Source: Stramenopiles sp. TOSAG23-2
Lineage: Eukaryota; Sar
Direction of reading: 5' to 3'
NCBI GenBank assembly: GCA_900128395.1
Contig: LT649241.1
Span: 1 to 64,000 of the forward strand
Length of the DNA stretch: 64,000 bases
Shown one piece after another: positions 50,525-60,871 of this stretch (position 1 is its first letter; the number at the start of each line of letters is the position of its first letter). The notes under the pieces were generated by a model that saw only the letters and a program-made list of their open reading frames with translations, made no database searches and had not been told where the DNA came from. The translations under genes and the position numbers were made by a program.

Positions 50525-51328
50525 ATGGAAGAAGATCTAACAAATAAACGACCGATATATGTGAAACAATGTATACGAAATATCATTATGGAAGAAATAA
50601 TTATGAAACAAAAAGAACAACAAAATAATTCATCTACTGATACAAAAAACAATAAGAATATAATCTTACGAGTATTGGGATACGTTGTAAATATAATAGC
50701 ATATAATAAAGTTCAAATCGATGATGGTACAGCTATTATGGATGCAGAATTACTTCGTGTAGAAAAGCAGAAAGAAGACGAAGATAATAATTCTGATAAT
50801 AATAATAAGAACAACAACAAACGACATCGTAATGATAATAATAATAAAAATAAAAATAGTAACAGTATAAGAAAGCGACCGAGATTTTCTAACCCTTCTT
50901 CTTCATCAAGTAAATTTTCTAAAGTGGTAAAAAGTAAGGATAAATATCTAGTAAAAGAAACGAATACATTGCCATTATTGTCTCAATTAATCGAAATGGT
51001 TGGTATATATGATAAAGAAACGAAATGTTTCAAATGTAATTCATATTGCATAGTGAATGATTTAAATATTGAAAGTTTACGAAATTTTGAAATTATAAAT
51101 TCAACCAATTCATTATATAATATTGATATCAAACGTAATGGTAATAATATTATTCAAGTAAGCGATAATGGCGAATTGATCATCCCTAGTAATATGGGAT
51201 ACAGAAATAAAACAAGTGTAAAACAAAGAAATGATAATAATAGTGAAAAGTTAGAAGCAACATCAGGAATTGATGAATTACTTGCAGGTTTATCTAGTAA
51301 TGATTTTGCTGATATGAGTCAAGGGTAG
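50525..51328 (+). CDS. OB-fold nucleic-acid-binding protein candidate with poly-Asn insertion
   Basis: About 267 residues from the ATG at 50525 (MEEDLTNKRPIYVKQ). An ATG at 50435 would add a basic leader. The pattern KNIILRVLGYVVNIIA ... VQIDDGTAIMDAEL (about 40-75) followed after a gap by LIEMVGIYDKETKCFKCNSY, CIVNDLNIESLRNFEII (about 155-195) matches the beta1-beta3 and beta4-beta5 parts of a single OB fold. RPA32, STN1 and RMI2 share this pattern, especially the V-x-I-D-D-G-T element. Between them sits a ~70-residue Asn/Lys/Ser insertion. Subfamily not resolved: an RPA2, RMI2 or CST subunit are all possible. Expected nuclear. Confidence 0.55.
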   Translation: MEEDLTNKRPIYVKQCIRNIIMEEIIMKQKEQQNNSSTDTKNNKNIILRVLGYVVNIIAYNKVQIDDGTAIMDAELLRVEKQKEDEDNNSDNNNKNNNKRHRNDNNNKNKNSNSIRKRPRFSNPSSSSSKFSKVVKSKDKYLVKETNTLPLLSQLIEMVGIYDKETKCFKCNSYCIVNDLNIESLRNFEIINSTNSLYNIDIKRNGNNIIQVSDNGELIIPSNMGYRNKTSVKQRNDNNSEKLEATSGIDELLAGLSSNDFADMSQG

Positions 51329-51532
51329 ATGAAAAGAAATTTTGGTGTTTTTCAAAAAATTTTTAATATTATGCATACGTTTTCCGTAAAATACATTAAT
51401 ATTGCGCGTGTTATTTATATTTTTAATACGAACCGTATAAAATAAAAAAGATATAATATATATTATATATATGAATTTACGCATATATCATAATTCCACA
51501 CACACACGCACCACCATTGTATACACAATCTT

Positions 51533-52887
51533 TTATTTCTCTAACACAATTAAATTTTCTACTCCATCTCTAATTGCATGTTCAATCAATTGATAAACTT
51601 TCATATCAATATTATCTTCATTACTATTATTGCTAATACCACCTGATGATGCCATTGCATCATATACATCTAATTCTAATTTCATATTTTCTTTCAATAT
51701 ATTTTTTACATTATTTAAATTTTCAATATTATTAGTAAACATTTCATAAACATCTTTTCCAACTTGCCATTCATCAATCAATGATGAAAATATACTTGTA
51801 TCTTTATTTTTAATTAAAAGATCTTTTGCATTCGCTCGTTTATCATAATCAAATGTTAACATTTGTTTCAATATCATATTAAATGTTTCAACTATCATCT
51901 TTGTATCACCAATATTATTATTATTTTTCTCGTCAACAATAACAACATTTTTATCAATATATTCTTGAACGACAGTTTTTATTTTTGGGACACCATCGCA
52001 TACAATAGAATTTAATATATTTGCATTATCATTTTTATTATATAAACGTCTTATCAATTCACTATTTGGGCGTCCTAAAATTGAACCAATACAATTAAAC
52101 ATGTTTTGAACAGAATTACGTGTAGAAATGGCTGCTTTATTATTATTAAAAAATTCAAATAAAATACATCCAGCGGACCATATATCACTTGCATATGTAC
52201 ATTTTGTCACACAATTTAAGACAATTTCAGGTGCAGTATATGCAGTTGAACCAATTGAATTGAATTTTAATTTATTCCATAATACACCATTAAACGATGG
52301 ACGTGCTAAACCAAAATCAGCTATACATAAATGACCATAACGATCAATTAAAATATTACGAGGACATAAATCACAATGAACAATACCAATATTATGTAAA
52401 TATGCTAAACCAGACAATAATTGATAGGTAAAAAATTCAATTTCTTCTATTTTAAAATTTGTTTCCATATGCCGATGGCGCTCAAACAACGCTCCGAGTT
52501 CAAATTCGACATGTTGCGTAGCTATGTATACATCTGAATTTGACAGCCATATACCTTTTGCTTTTAATAAAAATGGATGAGATATTGTTTTCAATATAAT
52601 AATTTCACGTGCAACTCTTGATATATCTGCAATACTTGGATTTGTTTCTTTTGACAATGCATTTTCTAATTTTTTAATTGCAAAGGATATTTTACCATTT
52701 CCAAATTCTGCCTCTGCGCGACAAACGGTACTGAAACTACCAATGCCAATAATTTCAACGGGTTTTATAGGTAACGTTTTAGGAATAATAAATTGAAATG
52801 TATTATTATTTTCATTATCATCATCATCACTAGAAGATTGTTCTAAAAATTTATTTTGTAATTTAATAATAGATATTATGCCAGGTG

Positions 52888-52921
<34 letters not shown>

Positions 52922-52936
52922 GTATTGTTTTGACAT
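51533..52936 (-). CDS. CMGC-like protein kinase with atypical catalytic loop
   Basis: The 467-residue protein has an Asn run near the N-terminus, then a kinase domain (about 58-390). Motifs: glycine loop GIGSFSTV (64-71), VAIK-type FAIKK (K88), catalytic loop HCDLCPRN (187-194) in place of HRDLKPxN, DFG (D207) in ADFGLARP, APE in YTAPE (235-237), and DIWSAGCILFE (subdomain IX). Catalytic Asp (D189), Asn (N194) and the DFG Asp are kept. The HRD Arg and the loop Lys are both Cys. It resembles CDK/MAPK-type kinases but lacks a TxY activation motif. Possibly active with altered regulation. The C-terminal ~75 residues are helical. Confidence 0.82.
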
Positions 52937-53154
52937 TGTTTTCCGTGTAAACCTTTATTGTATTTTATTACTTTTCTTCTTCTATTTACTCATATTTTAT
53001 TTTGTTGTTGTTTTTTCATTTTGTTTGAATTTGTGATGATAATAACTGACGAAATATAATTAATAGTTTTTTTTAGTCGTGTGCTCGTCTGTCATTTGTG
53101 CATTTATATTAGAATAATATGCACATATAATAATAAAAAGATAGAATACACACG

Positions 53155-54672
53155 ATGAACGATGAAAGACCAAAAAAAAAACCAAAAGATAACTACTATA
53201 TCAAGAAAAAGAAAAGTGCATCACCACTAATGGATTTATCTGCCAATCTATTGCGAGATGATGAGGATAATGATAATACCCGGACCAACAGGGAAAAAGG
53301 TGAAATGACTACTGGAAGGTTAAAATTATTTATGGATGCAGTATATGGTATTTTTGCAACAATGGCAGGTGTACAATTAGCATTTCTAGATCAAGGAGAA
53401 GTTTGTGAAGTTTATATCAACCAATTAGAACAGAGTGAAAAAATGCAAATACATCAGTATGAATTTCCAAACGGGATTTCATGCCCTAAATTAAAGAATA
53501 GATCTAGCATTGGTTTTGTAGAGCCGGGAGAAGAATTTTATGATATTGAATGGCATGTCTTAAGTAGTAACAAATTTTATGCTTTATTCAATTATTATGG
53601 AGCCTTCGCTTTCATTGTGTTAATGTTGTATCCAATACACAATAAAATATTTAATAATGTTGACATCGTAAGGATATACCCAACAGTGCAATTACACACA
53701 CATTTAGTATTAGGATCTGCTTTGATTCCAGTATTTTCTCAATTTGGCCAAGGAGGTCTTGCATACGTTCTAGGTTCTATTTCATATTGTTTATTGATGA
53801 TATTTTTTATGTCGATTGCATTACATGGGTGGAAACCAGAACCAACTGCGCATATATTAGTGATGTTTCTAGCTCTTTTTATTGATACTATTATACTTGG
53901 ATTTGTATTTGACGCTGATGACGTTACTTTTTATGGCTATCTGCTTGGGTATGGGATATGGATGGTCTTCTATTTTATTTTACGTGCAGCTTTTATGAAT
54001 TTAAACATTATTAAAAATTGTTATTCTGTAAAAAATGTAATGAATAATTTTTTTTATCACAAAATAATGATTGAAAAGGAAAGGCTGTGCACATTTACAG
54101 ATGGTGTTGTTGCTATTAGTGCTACATTTATTGCTTTAGAATATAGAATACATTCAGAAACAAATGTCTCAGAATGGATTCGGCACAATGTAGATAAAAT
54201 TCTTTGTAGTGCCCTAGCAGTTAGCATTTTGTTCACGTTATGGTCAACGCATCATCAAATTATTGAAGAATTTGGTGAGAAAATTAGTTCACAGGTAGTA
54301 TTAGTCAATTATTGCTTCTGTTTTTGCATCACGCTTATACCAATCTCCACATCTTTTGCATATTATTTTGGAAATGGAGCTCCATTATTTACAAAAAAAG
54401 GTGCTGTTGCATTACCATTTATTATTACCTTTCTCGCTTCGATGTTGTTGATATATATGCGCCGTACAGCAAAAGATACAGGTCTAAAACCACAATCAGG
54501 ATATGCTTTGGCACAACGTTTGGTTGTACCAATAAATTGTTTATTTGGTATCATTTTATCCTTTGTTTTACCATTACCATATAGTAATTTTGCCTTAGCA
54601 ATGTGGGTTGTGTTTGGTACGATACCGATGTCGCAATGGTGTTTATTTGCTTTTTTTGGGAAGAAACAATAA
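53155..54672 (+). CDS. TMEM175-family endolysosomal ion channel
   Basis: The 505-residue protein has a basic hydrophilic N-terminus (1-50), then two homologous membrane repeats. Each starts with the family signature R-x3-F-x-D: GRLKLFMDAVYGIFAT (about 54-69) and KERLCTFTDGVVAISAT (about 306-322). About twelve hydrophobic helices follow in total. The twofold 6-TM layout equals that of eukaryotic TMEM175, a lysosomal K+/H+ leak channel without a P-loop filter. A long ectoloop with two Cys lies after the first helix (about 78-140), unusual for the family. Located presumably in the lysosome or vacuole membrane. Confidence 0.82.
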   Translation: MNDERPKKKPKDNYYIKKKKSASPLMDLSANLLRDDEDNDNTRTNREKGEMTTGRLKLFMDAVYGIFATMAGVQLAFLDQGEVCEVYINQLEQSEKMQIHQYEFPNGISCPKLKNRSSIGFVEPGEEFYDIEWHVLSSNKFYALFNYYGAFAFIVLMLYPIHNKIFNNVDIVRIYPTVQLHTHLVLGSALIPVFSQFGQGGLAYVLGSISYCLLMIFFMSIALHGWKPEPTAHILVMFLALFIDTIILGFVFDADDVTFYGYLLGYGIWMVFYFILRAAFMNLNIIKNCYSVKNVMNNFFYHKIMIEKERLCTFTDGVVAISATFIALEYRIHSETNVSEWIRHNVDKILCSALAVSILFTLWSTHHQIIEEFGEKISSQVVLVNYCFCFCITLIPISTSFAYYFGNGAPLFTKKGAVALPFIITFLASMLLIYMRRTAKDTGLKPQSGYALAQRLVVPINCLFGIILSFVLPLPYSNFALAMWVVFGTIPMSQWCLFAFFGKKQ

Positions 54673-54919
54673 ATATTAATAATATATTTTGGTTTAGTGC
54701 TTCAAAGGAAAGAAAGTGTGATTATATTTATCATAAATATTACGACTTCGGTATATAAAAATGTTCTCTGTACTCATATATATTCGTACATATTATATTC
54801 GTAAATATTACACCGTATATGTGTTTTTCTCTTATACTCATATGTTATATAAAATTCTTTTACTCCCGTTTATTAACCTCTCAAATCAAAAATGATTTAT
54901 AAATTTTAGTAAAAATTAT

Positions 54920-55075
54920 TTAGTATTCAAAAGATGTTTCGTCTGTCTGTGATTCAGAGCTAAATGAAAGAGGTCCTCCTTCATAAAGTTGTAAATCACA
55001 TTCTTTAATCAATCTAAATGTTTTCTCATTGTCGTTATCCAATTTAACTTTCAATTTTCCATCCTTTTTTATATA
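54920..55075 (-). pseudogene. C-terminal gene fragment (left)
   Basis: About 50 codons are open on the minus strand, ending in TAA at 54920-54922. The composition is protein-like (DGKLKVKLDNDNEKTF, then a Gly/Ser/acidic tail). It has no ATG and starts in the (AT)n microsatellite. No family recognised. Confidence 0.4.
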
Positions 55076-55105
55076 ATATATATATATATATATATATAAT
55101 ATATA

Positions 55106-55270
55106 TCAGGAAATCAATATAAGGAATTGCATGAGGACATCATCAGGAATGACTCTATTCGTCGCACATCGGTTCAATCAAAAACAAATACAAAAACCGA
55201 TAAACGAATTGAGAACTCTCGTGATGAGATATATATAAATAATTTCCTATGTTTATACGTACCAGTATAA
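55106..55270 (+). pseudogene. C-terminal gene fragment (right)
   Basis: A 54-codon plus-strand stretch emerges from the same (AT)n and ends in TAA at 55268-55270 (hydrophilic, DKRIENSRDEIYINN near the end). Its 3' flank is homologous to that of the left fragment, but the coding parts look different. Not recognised. Confidence 0.35.
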
Positions 55271-55590
55271 TAAATAAGTATTTAAAAATCATTTTTGATT
55301 TGAGATGTTAATGAACGGGAGTAAAAGAAATTTATATAATATATGAATAAGAGAACATTTTATATATATATATATTAAAAAATAAAAAAATATTTTTAAA
55401 ATAAAGTACGCGTATTTTTAATTTTTTTTTTTTATTACTACCCAAATGACAATTCCTACACTCTCTCCTTGGGCACCTTTTTCTTCGAAGATTTTAAACT
55501 TTTTACATAGTGCTGCCCCCAGCATCTTTTAACCATTGGACAAATAGGTGCATATCTTTCATACCAGCGTATTTTTTATATGTTTTTTTT

Positions 55591-58482
55591 TCACTCATTG
55601 GTCAATGATGGAAAAAGCATTGGGGATACTTTTTTAATACGATTAATTTCACTATTTTTAATCAAATTAAGTATATTTTTGTTTTGTATTGTACTTGACA
55701 TTATTAACAAACTACGTTCAAGTTGCTCAATTGGATTATCATTGTTTTGAATGACCGTATCAACTACAGTCTTATCAAAACAATGTGTGGAAGCAATTAC
55801 TATGTGCAAGTCTACTGCATCTAACGATATGGAACCAGATTTACTTAATGCATCCAATAGATCAAATGCTTTATTTTTTTCTTCCTTTGTTTGCGAATCT
55901 AATAGAGTAGTACTTGCAAGTGGAGATAAAATTGATTCTTTGTAATTCTTTTTCCAACCACTACTAACTTTGATAATTGTTGGTCGTAATTTTGCTGTTG
56001 GATCAATTTCAGTACATCTCTTTTCAAGTAATGATGGCAATAATGTATAATCTTCAACATTGGTTGTATTGTTTTCGATGCTCTGGTTATTATTGTCCAT
56101 ATCACCCGATTGTAAATCCTCGCTAGTTTGACCCGCCTCGTTGCCACCTTGGCCAACATTCTGGTTGGTGCCACCAAAAAGTCCACCACCTTGACCTTGT
56201 CCACCCTTCATCGTGGCGGCGCCACCAAAAAGTCCACCACCTTGACCTTGTCCACGCTTCATCATCGCAGCTTGTGGTGGTGGCGGTGGACCTCCACGCA
56301 TATTCATTCTACCACCACCGCCAAAAGCAGCGCCCATTGCCATTCCATGCATTCCTGATTTCTGAATAAAATCTTCCTCTTCATCATCAGAACTTTCAAT
56401 CTTGGATCTTCTGCCCCTTGCTCTGCCTTTTTTTTTCTTATAACTTTGTCGATCCAATGTTGCCGCAATTGCAACTTCTGCTTTACGTTTAATATCTTGC
56501 TCTTTCAAATCTGCTATCATGTTATTCATTTTTTCAACATGACCTTTAACTTGATTCAATGCAATATTAGCATTTCCATTTGTCACAATTCCTTCATCCA
56601 TTTTAGACTCGCTTGTAGCATAATTTACCACATTGTTTTGATCGTATGATATTAAATCACTAGGGATTTGATATTTAATAAACAATTTCATTAAATCTTG
56701 TGTCAATTGAATCTCTTTTGTTAAAGAATCATTTGGTAAATTTAACAATTTCTCCAATTGAGGTTTTATTTGCACAACAGCAATAGCAAATAAAGTACTA
56801 GATAATTGCATTTTACGATATGCTTTTGCAAATCTTTGCTGCTCAGGCGATATGGATGAAATTGCTTCTTTAAATTCTTTTGCTGTAGGAATTGTTTCCA
56901 TACTCAGTGGTATTTGCAATTCATCTTTATCCTTTATTATAATTGCATGTTTGACATCAAATTTTTTCGCTGTCGGCACTGTTCCAATCATTAAAATAAA
57001 ACTTGAAAATTGCCTTGCACGTGCATGAATGCTAAATTGATTGTTCGTAATTTTACCGGGACCAGAACCAAATTGATTATTTACACATGCATGTAAATAT
57101 CTATCCCCACTAAATTGTATATTAGTCGCTGCATTTAATGGGAAATGCATCATGTGAGGATTCATTGCTTTCCGAACGGAACTTAACATATGTGCTTTGG
57201 TCATACCAGATGGATATTCAATAGATAATTCTCCTTCAGGATAATGATCAGGACGACGTATTGCATAACAAAATGGTTTTGGTAAATTTTCCTCATTGTA
57301 CATTTTTTGATTATGAAATCTCATGTATTCATTAAATGAAGTTGTTGAAATTTCTTTGCCAACAGCATCCCTTAATTGTTTGTAAAGCATATTTTCAATA
57401 TCTTGCATTGTATCCATCCATCGCTTTGCAATTACAGTTAAATGCAATGCAATGAACATCGTTTTCGCCTCATACGATGTCATCAATTTATTATAAATAT
57501 ATTTTTCTTCATCTTGTGTTATCGATTCTATTTTACTTATAACATTTGTTAGATCTTTTGTATGTTGCATTAAAATAGAATGCACATCTTCCATTTTCAT
57601 CATAATTCCTAAACGATTCTCGCCATCACGTTCCATTATTGGTCCCGTAGGCAAAGCTTTTTTCACGCTTTCATTTTGTATAATTGAATATAAATCTTTC
57701 ATATTGTCATGTACTTTGTCACTTTCGATTCTGGTAGTACTTTGTAGATTTGTGTAAACATATTGAAAGAATTGTCTAAATTCATTCATAAATACAAATG
57801 CAGTTTTAACATCCTCGTTACGACGTGGTGTTCTACAACTATCTTTGCTACGATCAATTTTAAATTCCAATTGACCTTTCTCTCCATTTAATAAGTTCAA
57901 TAAAAAATTCATTTTTAATTTTTTTTCCCCTTCTCGAAAATGTTTAATTGGATTGTTTTCACTCCCAACAACTTTTAACTCGTATGTACCTTCAGCCCGG
58001 CTAAATATAGTGGTCTCTTCATTTGTACTGTCAGAACCAACAAATAATGTAATTTTCCATTCATCGACTACTTTCCAATAATATTCTGTGATCGTGTGTA
58101 CAATTTTTTTCGTTTTTGTTGACTTGTTACCTAAAAAGTTCGTTGTTTCTTCAACTTTTGTTGTACCACTATCAACTTGTTTCTCTTCTTTTCGTAGAAA
58201 TGTTGCACTTGGTTTGTTATAAAATTGCATATTTACAACTTTACCATTTACATGATGTTGACGATATTTTTCTAAAATATCAGGTGTTACACCGATCATC
58301 TCCAATGTATTTAACAATCCAATACATGATAAGCTTGTACTCCATGCTGCTATTGAATATTTATCATCATAGGTATGTTCAATATCAGCTGCTGATATTG
58401 GATTACGCGTATTACCTAAAATCTCTTTGATTTTGATAATAGCATCCTTGATTTCTTTTCGTATTGGATTATTGCCAAACAT
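55591..58482 (-). CDS. Large conserved-looking protein of unknown function
   Basis: The 963-residue soluble protein has several well-structured blocks separated by a Gly/Met/Pro low-complexity linker (about 725-810; GQGQGGGLFGG twice). Blocks: a mixed alpha/beta N-terminal region (1-280), a helical central region (280-420), and a beta-rich block with FSGDRYLHACVNNQFGSGPG (about 455-475). A helical block (about 540-640) and a C-terminal block with SGWKKNYKESILSPL and IVIASTHCFDKTVVDT (about 850-960) complete it. A Lys/Arg patch (KKKKGRARGRRSK, about 692-704) could be a nuclear signal. I do not recognise the family. The quality of the sequence (no stops, balanced composition) makes a real gene certain. 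Confidence 0.8.
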   Translation of the reverse strand: MFGNNPIRKEIKDAIIKIKEILGNTRNPISAADIEHTYDDKYSIAAWSTSLSCIGLLNTLEMIGVTPDILEKYRQHHVNGKVVNMQFYNKPSATFLRKEEKQVDSGTTKVEETTNFLGNKSTKTKKIVHTITEYYWKVVDEWKITLFVGSDSTNEETTIFSRAEGTYELKVVGSENNPIKHFREGEKKLKMNFLLNLLNGEKGQLEFKIDRSKDSCRTPRRNEDVKTAFVFMNEFRQFFQYVYTNLQSTTRIESDKVHDNMKDLYSIIQNESVKKALPTGPIMERDGENRLGIMMKMEDVHSILMQHTKDLTNVISKIESITQDEEKYIYNKLMTSYEAKTMFIALHLTVIAKRWMDTMQDIENMLYKQLRDAVGKEISTTSFNEYMRFHNQKMYNEENLPKPFCYAIRRPDHYPEGELSIEYPSGMTKAHMLSSVRKAMNPHMMHFPLNAATNIQFSGDRYLHACVNNQFGSGPGKITNNQFSIHARARQFSSFILMIGTVPTAKKFDVKHAIIIKDKDELQIPLSMETIPTAKEFKEAISSISPEQQRFAKAYRKMQLSSTLFAIAVVQIKPQLEKLLNLPNDSLTKEIQLTQDLMKLFIKYQIPSDLISYDQNNVVNYATSESKMDEGIVTNGNANIALNQVKGHVEKMNNMIADLKEQDIKRKAEVAIAATLDRQSYKKKKGRARGRRSKIESSDDEEEDFIQKSGMHGMAMGAAFGGGGRMNMRGGPPPPPQAAMMKRGQGQGGGLFGGAATMKGGQGQGGGLFGGTNQNVGQGGNEAGQTSEDLQSGDMDNNNQSIENNTTNVEDYTLLPSLLEKRCTEIDPTAKLRPTIIKVSSGWKKNYKESILSPLASTTLLDSQTKEEKNKAFDLLDALSKSGSISLDAVDLHIVIASTHCFDKTVVDTVIQNNDNPIEQLERSLLIMSSTIQNKNILNLIKNSEINRIKKVSPMLFPSLTNE

Positions 58483-58699
58483 GTTGGGTTCGTTCTGAAT
58501 TTAATATATATATATGTTACTTTTGGCAGTTACAATAGTTATAATATATATATAGATAGATAGATAGGTTGTATATGTTTTTTAATCTCTATCTATCACT
58601 TTATCTATATAATCTATTTATCTATGATGTGCATATCTTTATTTTGCACCTTTTGGATGATACGTACAGTACAGTATTGCCGATCAGAGGAAGATCTGC

Positions 58700-58872
58700 C
58701 ATCAAACCCCCCTCCGATTAAACGCCTCCTTTCCTACATTTTTAGATTTAAGTACAATATTAGTATACTATAATTTAACTACTTGATAGGAAATCGACGA
58801 AAAATCGCAAAAAATGCACAAATTGTGTACTTTTTTGGTTCGAAATTTTATAGTATCAAATTTGTTACATGT
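58700..58872. mobile_element. Partial second copy of the palindromic MITE
   Basis: From about 58744 to 58872 it matches one arm and the loop of the 36.9-kb element (TTTAACTACTTGATAGGAAA, ATCGACGAAAAATCGCAAAA, GTGTACTTTTTTGG). Its upstream flank (ACCCCCCTCCGATTAAA) is the reverse complement of that element's right flank. The opposite arm is missing. Confidence 0.75.
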
Positions 58873-59378
58873 ATCTATTATATCTATCCCCCGCGGATTT
58901 GCAACTGAAATAAAAAGTGCACTTCTCGATTATATGCTTAGTAGAATACAGAAATTACATAGGGTGTCCGCTGATATTATGGTGATAGGAGTCGAAAACA
59001 GTAGTGTTAGTAATTTAATAGTACAAAATATACACACATTATCACACATATCACCCTCTAAACATATTTATAGGATACAAATTTAAAACATAATTAATCG
59101 CCGGCGTTATTTATTTATTATTATACATGTTCTCCAACCTTTTGGTTTTTACATTTTTAGTTGATTATTTTCTTGTGTTTTTTTTTTGCTGTTTATGACT
59201 TACAATCTAAATATATATAATTTTAAAATTATTTTCCAGAAAAAAAAGAATAATTTTTGTTTGGAATAATATTATCGCGATTATATACAAGTCACCATGA
59301 AGTTTCTCCGGTAATATTTATATTTACCTAAACTGAGAGCGGGAAGGACGCAAAGATATGCAGCACACCCGCCTCGCT

Positions 59379-59578
59379 GTTCAAATCGTAAATATGTTAT
59401 ATTAAAGAATGCGAAGACTTTCGTAATATTTTGGACAATTTTCAATGTGCAAGAATTGTTGCATCAGTCTTAAGGACATGTTCAAATCGTAAATATGTTA
59501 TATTAAAGAATGCGAAGACTTTCGTAATATTTTGGACAATTTTCAATGTGCAAGAATTGTTGCATCAGTCTTAAGGAC
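59379..59578. repeat. 101-bp exact tandem duplication
   Basis: Unit starting GTTCAAATCGTAAATATG at 59379 repeats at 59480, with the copies identical through TCTTAAGGACA. Confidence 0.93.
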
Positions 59579-59994
59579 AATCGCTTTGTTAACAACTTTC
59601 GTTGTGGAGACATTCTATTTCTCCCAGAGTGGACTATACATACCCGGAAATCATTAATGTAGTAAAAAATATTTACATGTTCGTCTTTTACAACTTTTTT
59701 GTAAACTTTTCCATCTATCGACTATATTAATAATGGCCATTTAATTTATAGAACGTTCGAAGGAATACTTAGTTTTCTTATCTAACATTCATATATATGT
59801 ATATATGGAAGAAGAGAACAAAAACTAAATAAACATTTAACATGCGACAAGCAGTTTATGGCAACATACTTAGGTCAAATTTTTAGATTTTACCATAATT
59901 CTTCATTGAAGAATCTTGCTGTATGTGACAAATCATCAATGCATCCATCCCATCGTTTGTACAATCGATGAAATTGATTACATTGGTGATTTTA

Positions 59995-60245
59995 CTAGTC
60001 ACCTGCCATGAAAACATTGCTCTCATGACAATTTGGCCTTGTATCTTCTTTTTTTATTCTATCTGCTCTCTGTTCTATATGTATATATATATTTTTTTAT
60101 ATGTGTTGATCACGATTTGACTAGTCACCTGCCATGAAAACATTGCTCTCATGACAATTTGGCCTTGTATCTTCTTTTTTTATTCTATCTGCTCTCTGTT
60201 CTATATGTATATATATATTTTTTTATATGTGTTGATCACGATTTG
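59995..60245. repeat. 126-bp tandem duplication
   Basis: Unit starting CTAGTCACCTGCCATGAAAA at 59995 repeats at 60121, to TGATCACGATTTG. Confidence 0.93.
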
Positions 60246-60386
60246 TGTTATAACGAGTGCAAAAAAGCAGGTAAATACCATTATGTACCAAGAACTAAAA
60301 AAAAGAAAAAATGACCTCCTCCAAAGAACTAATGCTATGTCCATCCTAATCCAGAACATATTCTAGATCCTCTCTCTATAAAAGAA

Positions 60387-60669
60387 GCCCGCAGAAAAAT
60401 AATTTCATTCTTCCTTGAAAAGAACAAACAATTCATATAAATACTAAAAATGTTCAAGATTAAATAGATAACAAACAGCAAAAACAAAAAAACAAAAATA
60501 CGAATTTTAAAAAATGTTATCAGTAAAGGCCCGCAGAAAAATAATTTCATTCTTCCTTGAAAAGAACAAACAATTCATATAAATACTAAAAATGTTCAAG
60601 ATTAAATAGATAACAAACAGCAAAAACAAAAAAACAAAAATACGAATTTTAAAAAATGTTATCAGTAAA
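60387..60669. repeat. 142-bp tandem duplication
   Basis: Unit starting GCCCGCAGAAAAATAATTTC at 60387 repeats at 60529, ending GTTATCAGTAAAG. Confidence 0.93.
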
Positions 60670-60871
60670 GCGGTTAACAGCGAACAAAACAAGATAAATT
60701 GTAAATTTCAAATCTAGACAGATTCAAATAATTACCAAATTAAAAAAATCACGCCGCTTGTTTTTTTGTATTTTGTTTAAAAGAAATTATTTATAATTTA
60801 GCATCATAGTCCACCACCCACTCTGCAGGATTTCACGGTTTTAAATAACACAAACCGATACCTGTGATAAC

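Larger units (their letters stand above)
54822..55360. repeat. Inverted repeat flanking two divergent gene-end relics
   Basis: Arms at about 54822-54905 and 55270-55360 are inverted copies (about 85%), containing TTTTACTCCCGTTTATTAAC and its complement. Between them, two short coding stretches point outward from a central (AT)n at 55071-55105. The arms occupy the 3' flank of both stretches. This accounts for most of the gap between the TMEM175 gene and the 963-residue gene. Confidence 0.7.
58873..60871. other. Gene-poor region with relic frames and tandem duplications
   Basis: Plus-strand frames at 58814-59086 and about 59490-59630 look protein-like in part (for example IKSALLDYMLSRIQKLH) but have no known homology. 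The first starts inside the MITE copy. Three tandem duplications (59379, 59995, 60387) are described separately. No convincing gene. Confidence 0.45.

Noticed and set aside
53155-54672. Idea that Hrd1, ANKZF1, TMEM175 and GH30 form a functional gene cluster
   Set aside because: They are tens of kilobases apart, on mixed strands, with unrelated genes between; shared ER/lysosome theme is probably chance.
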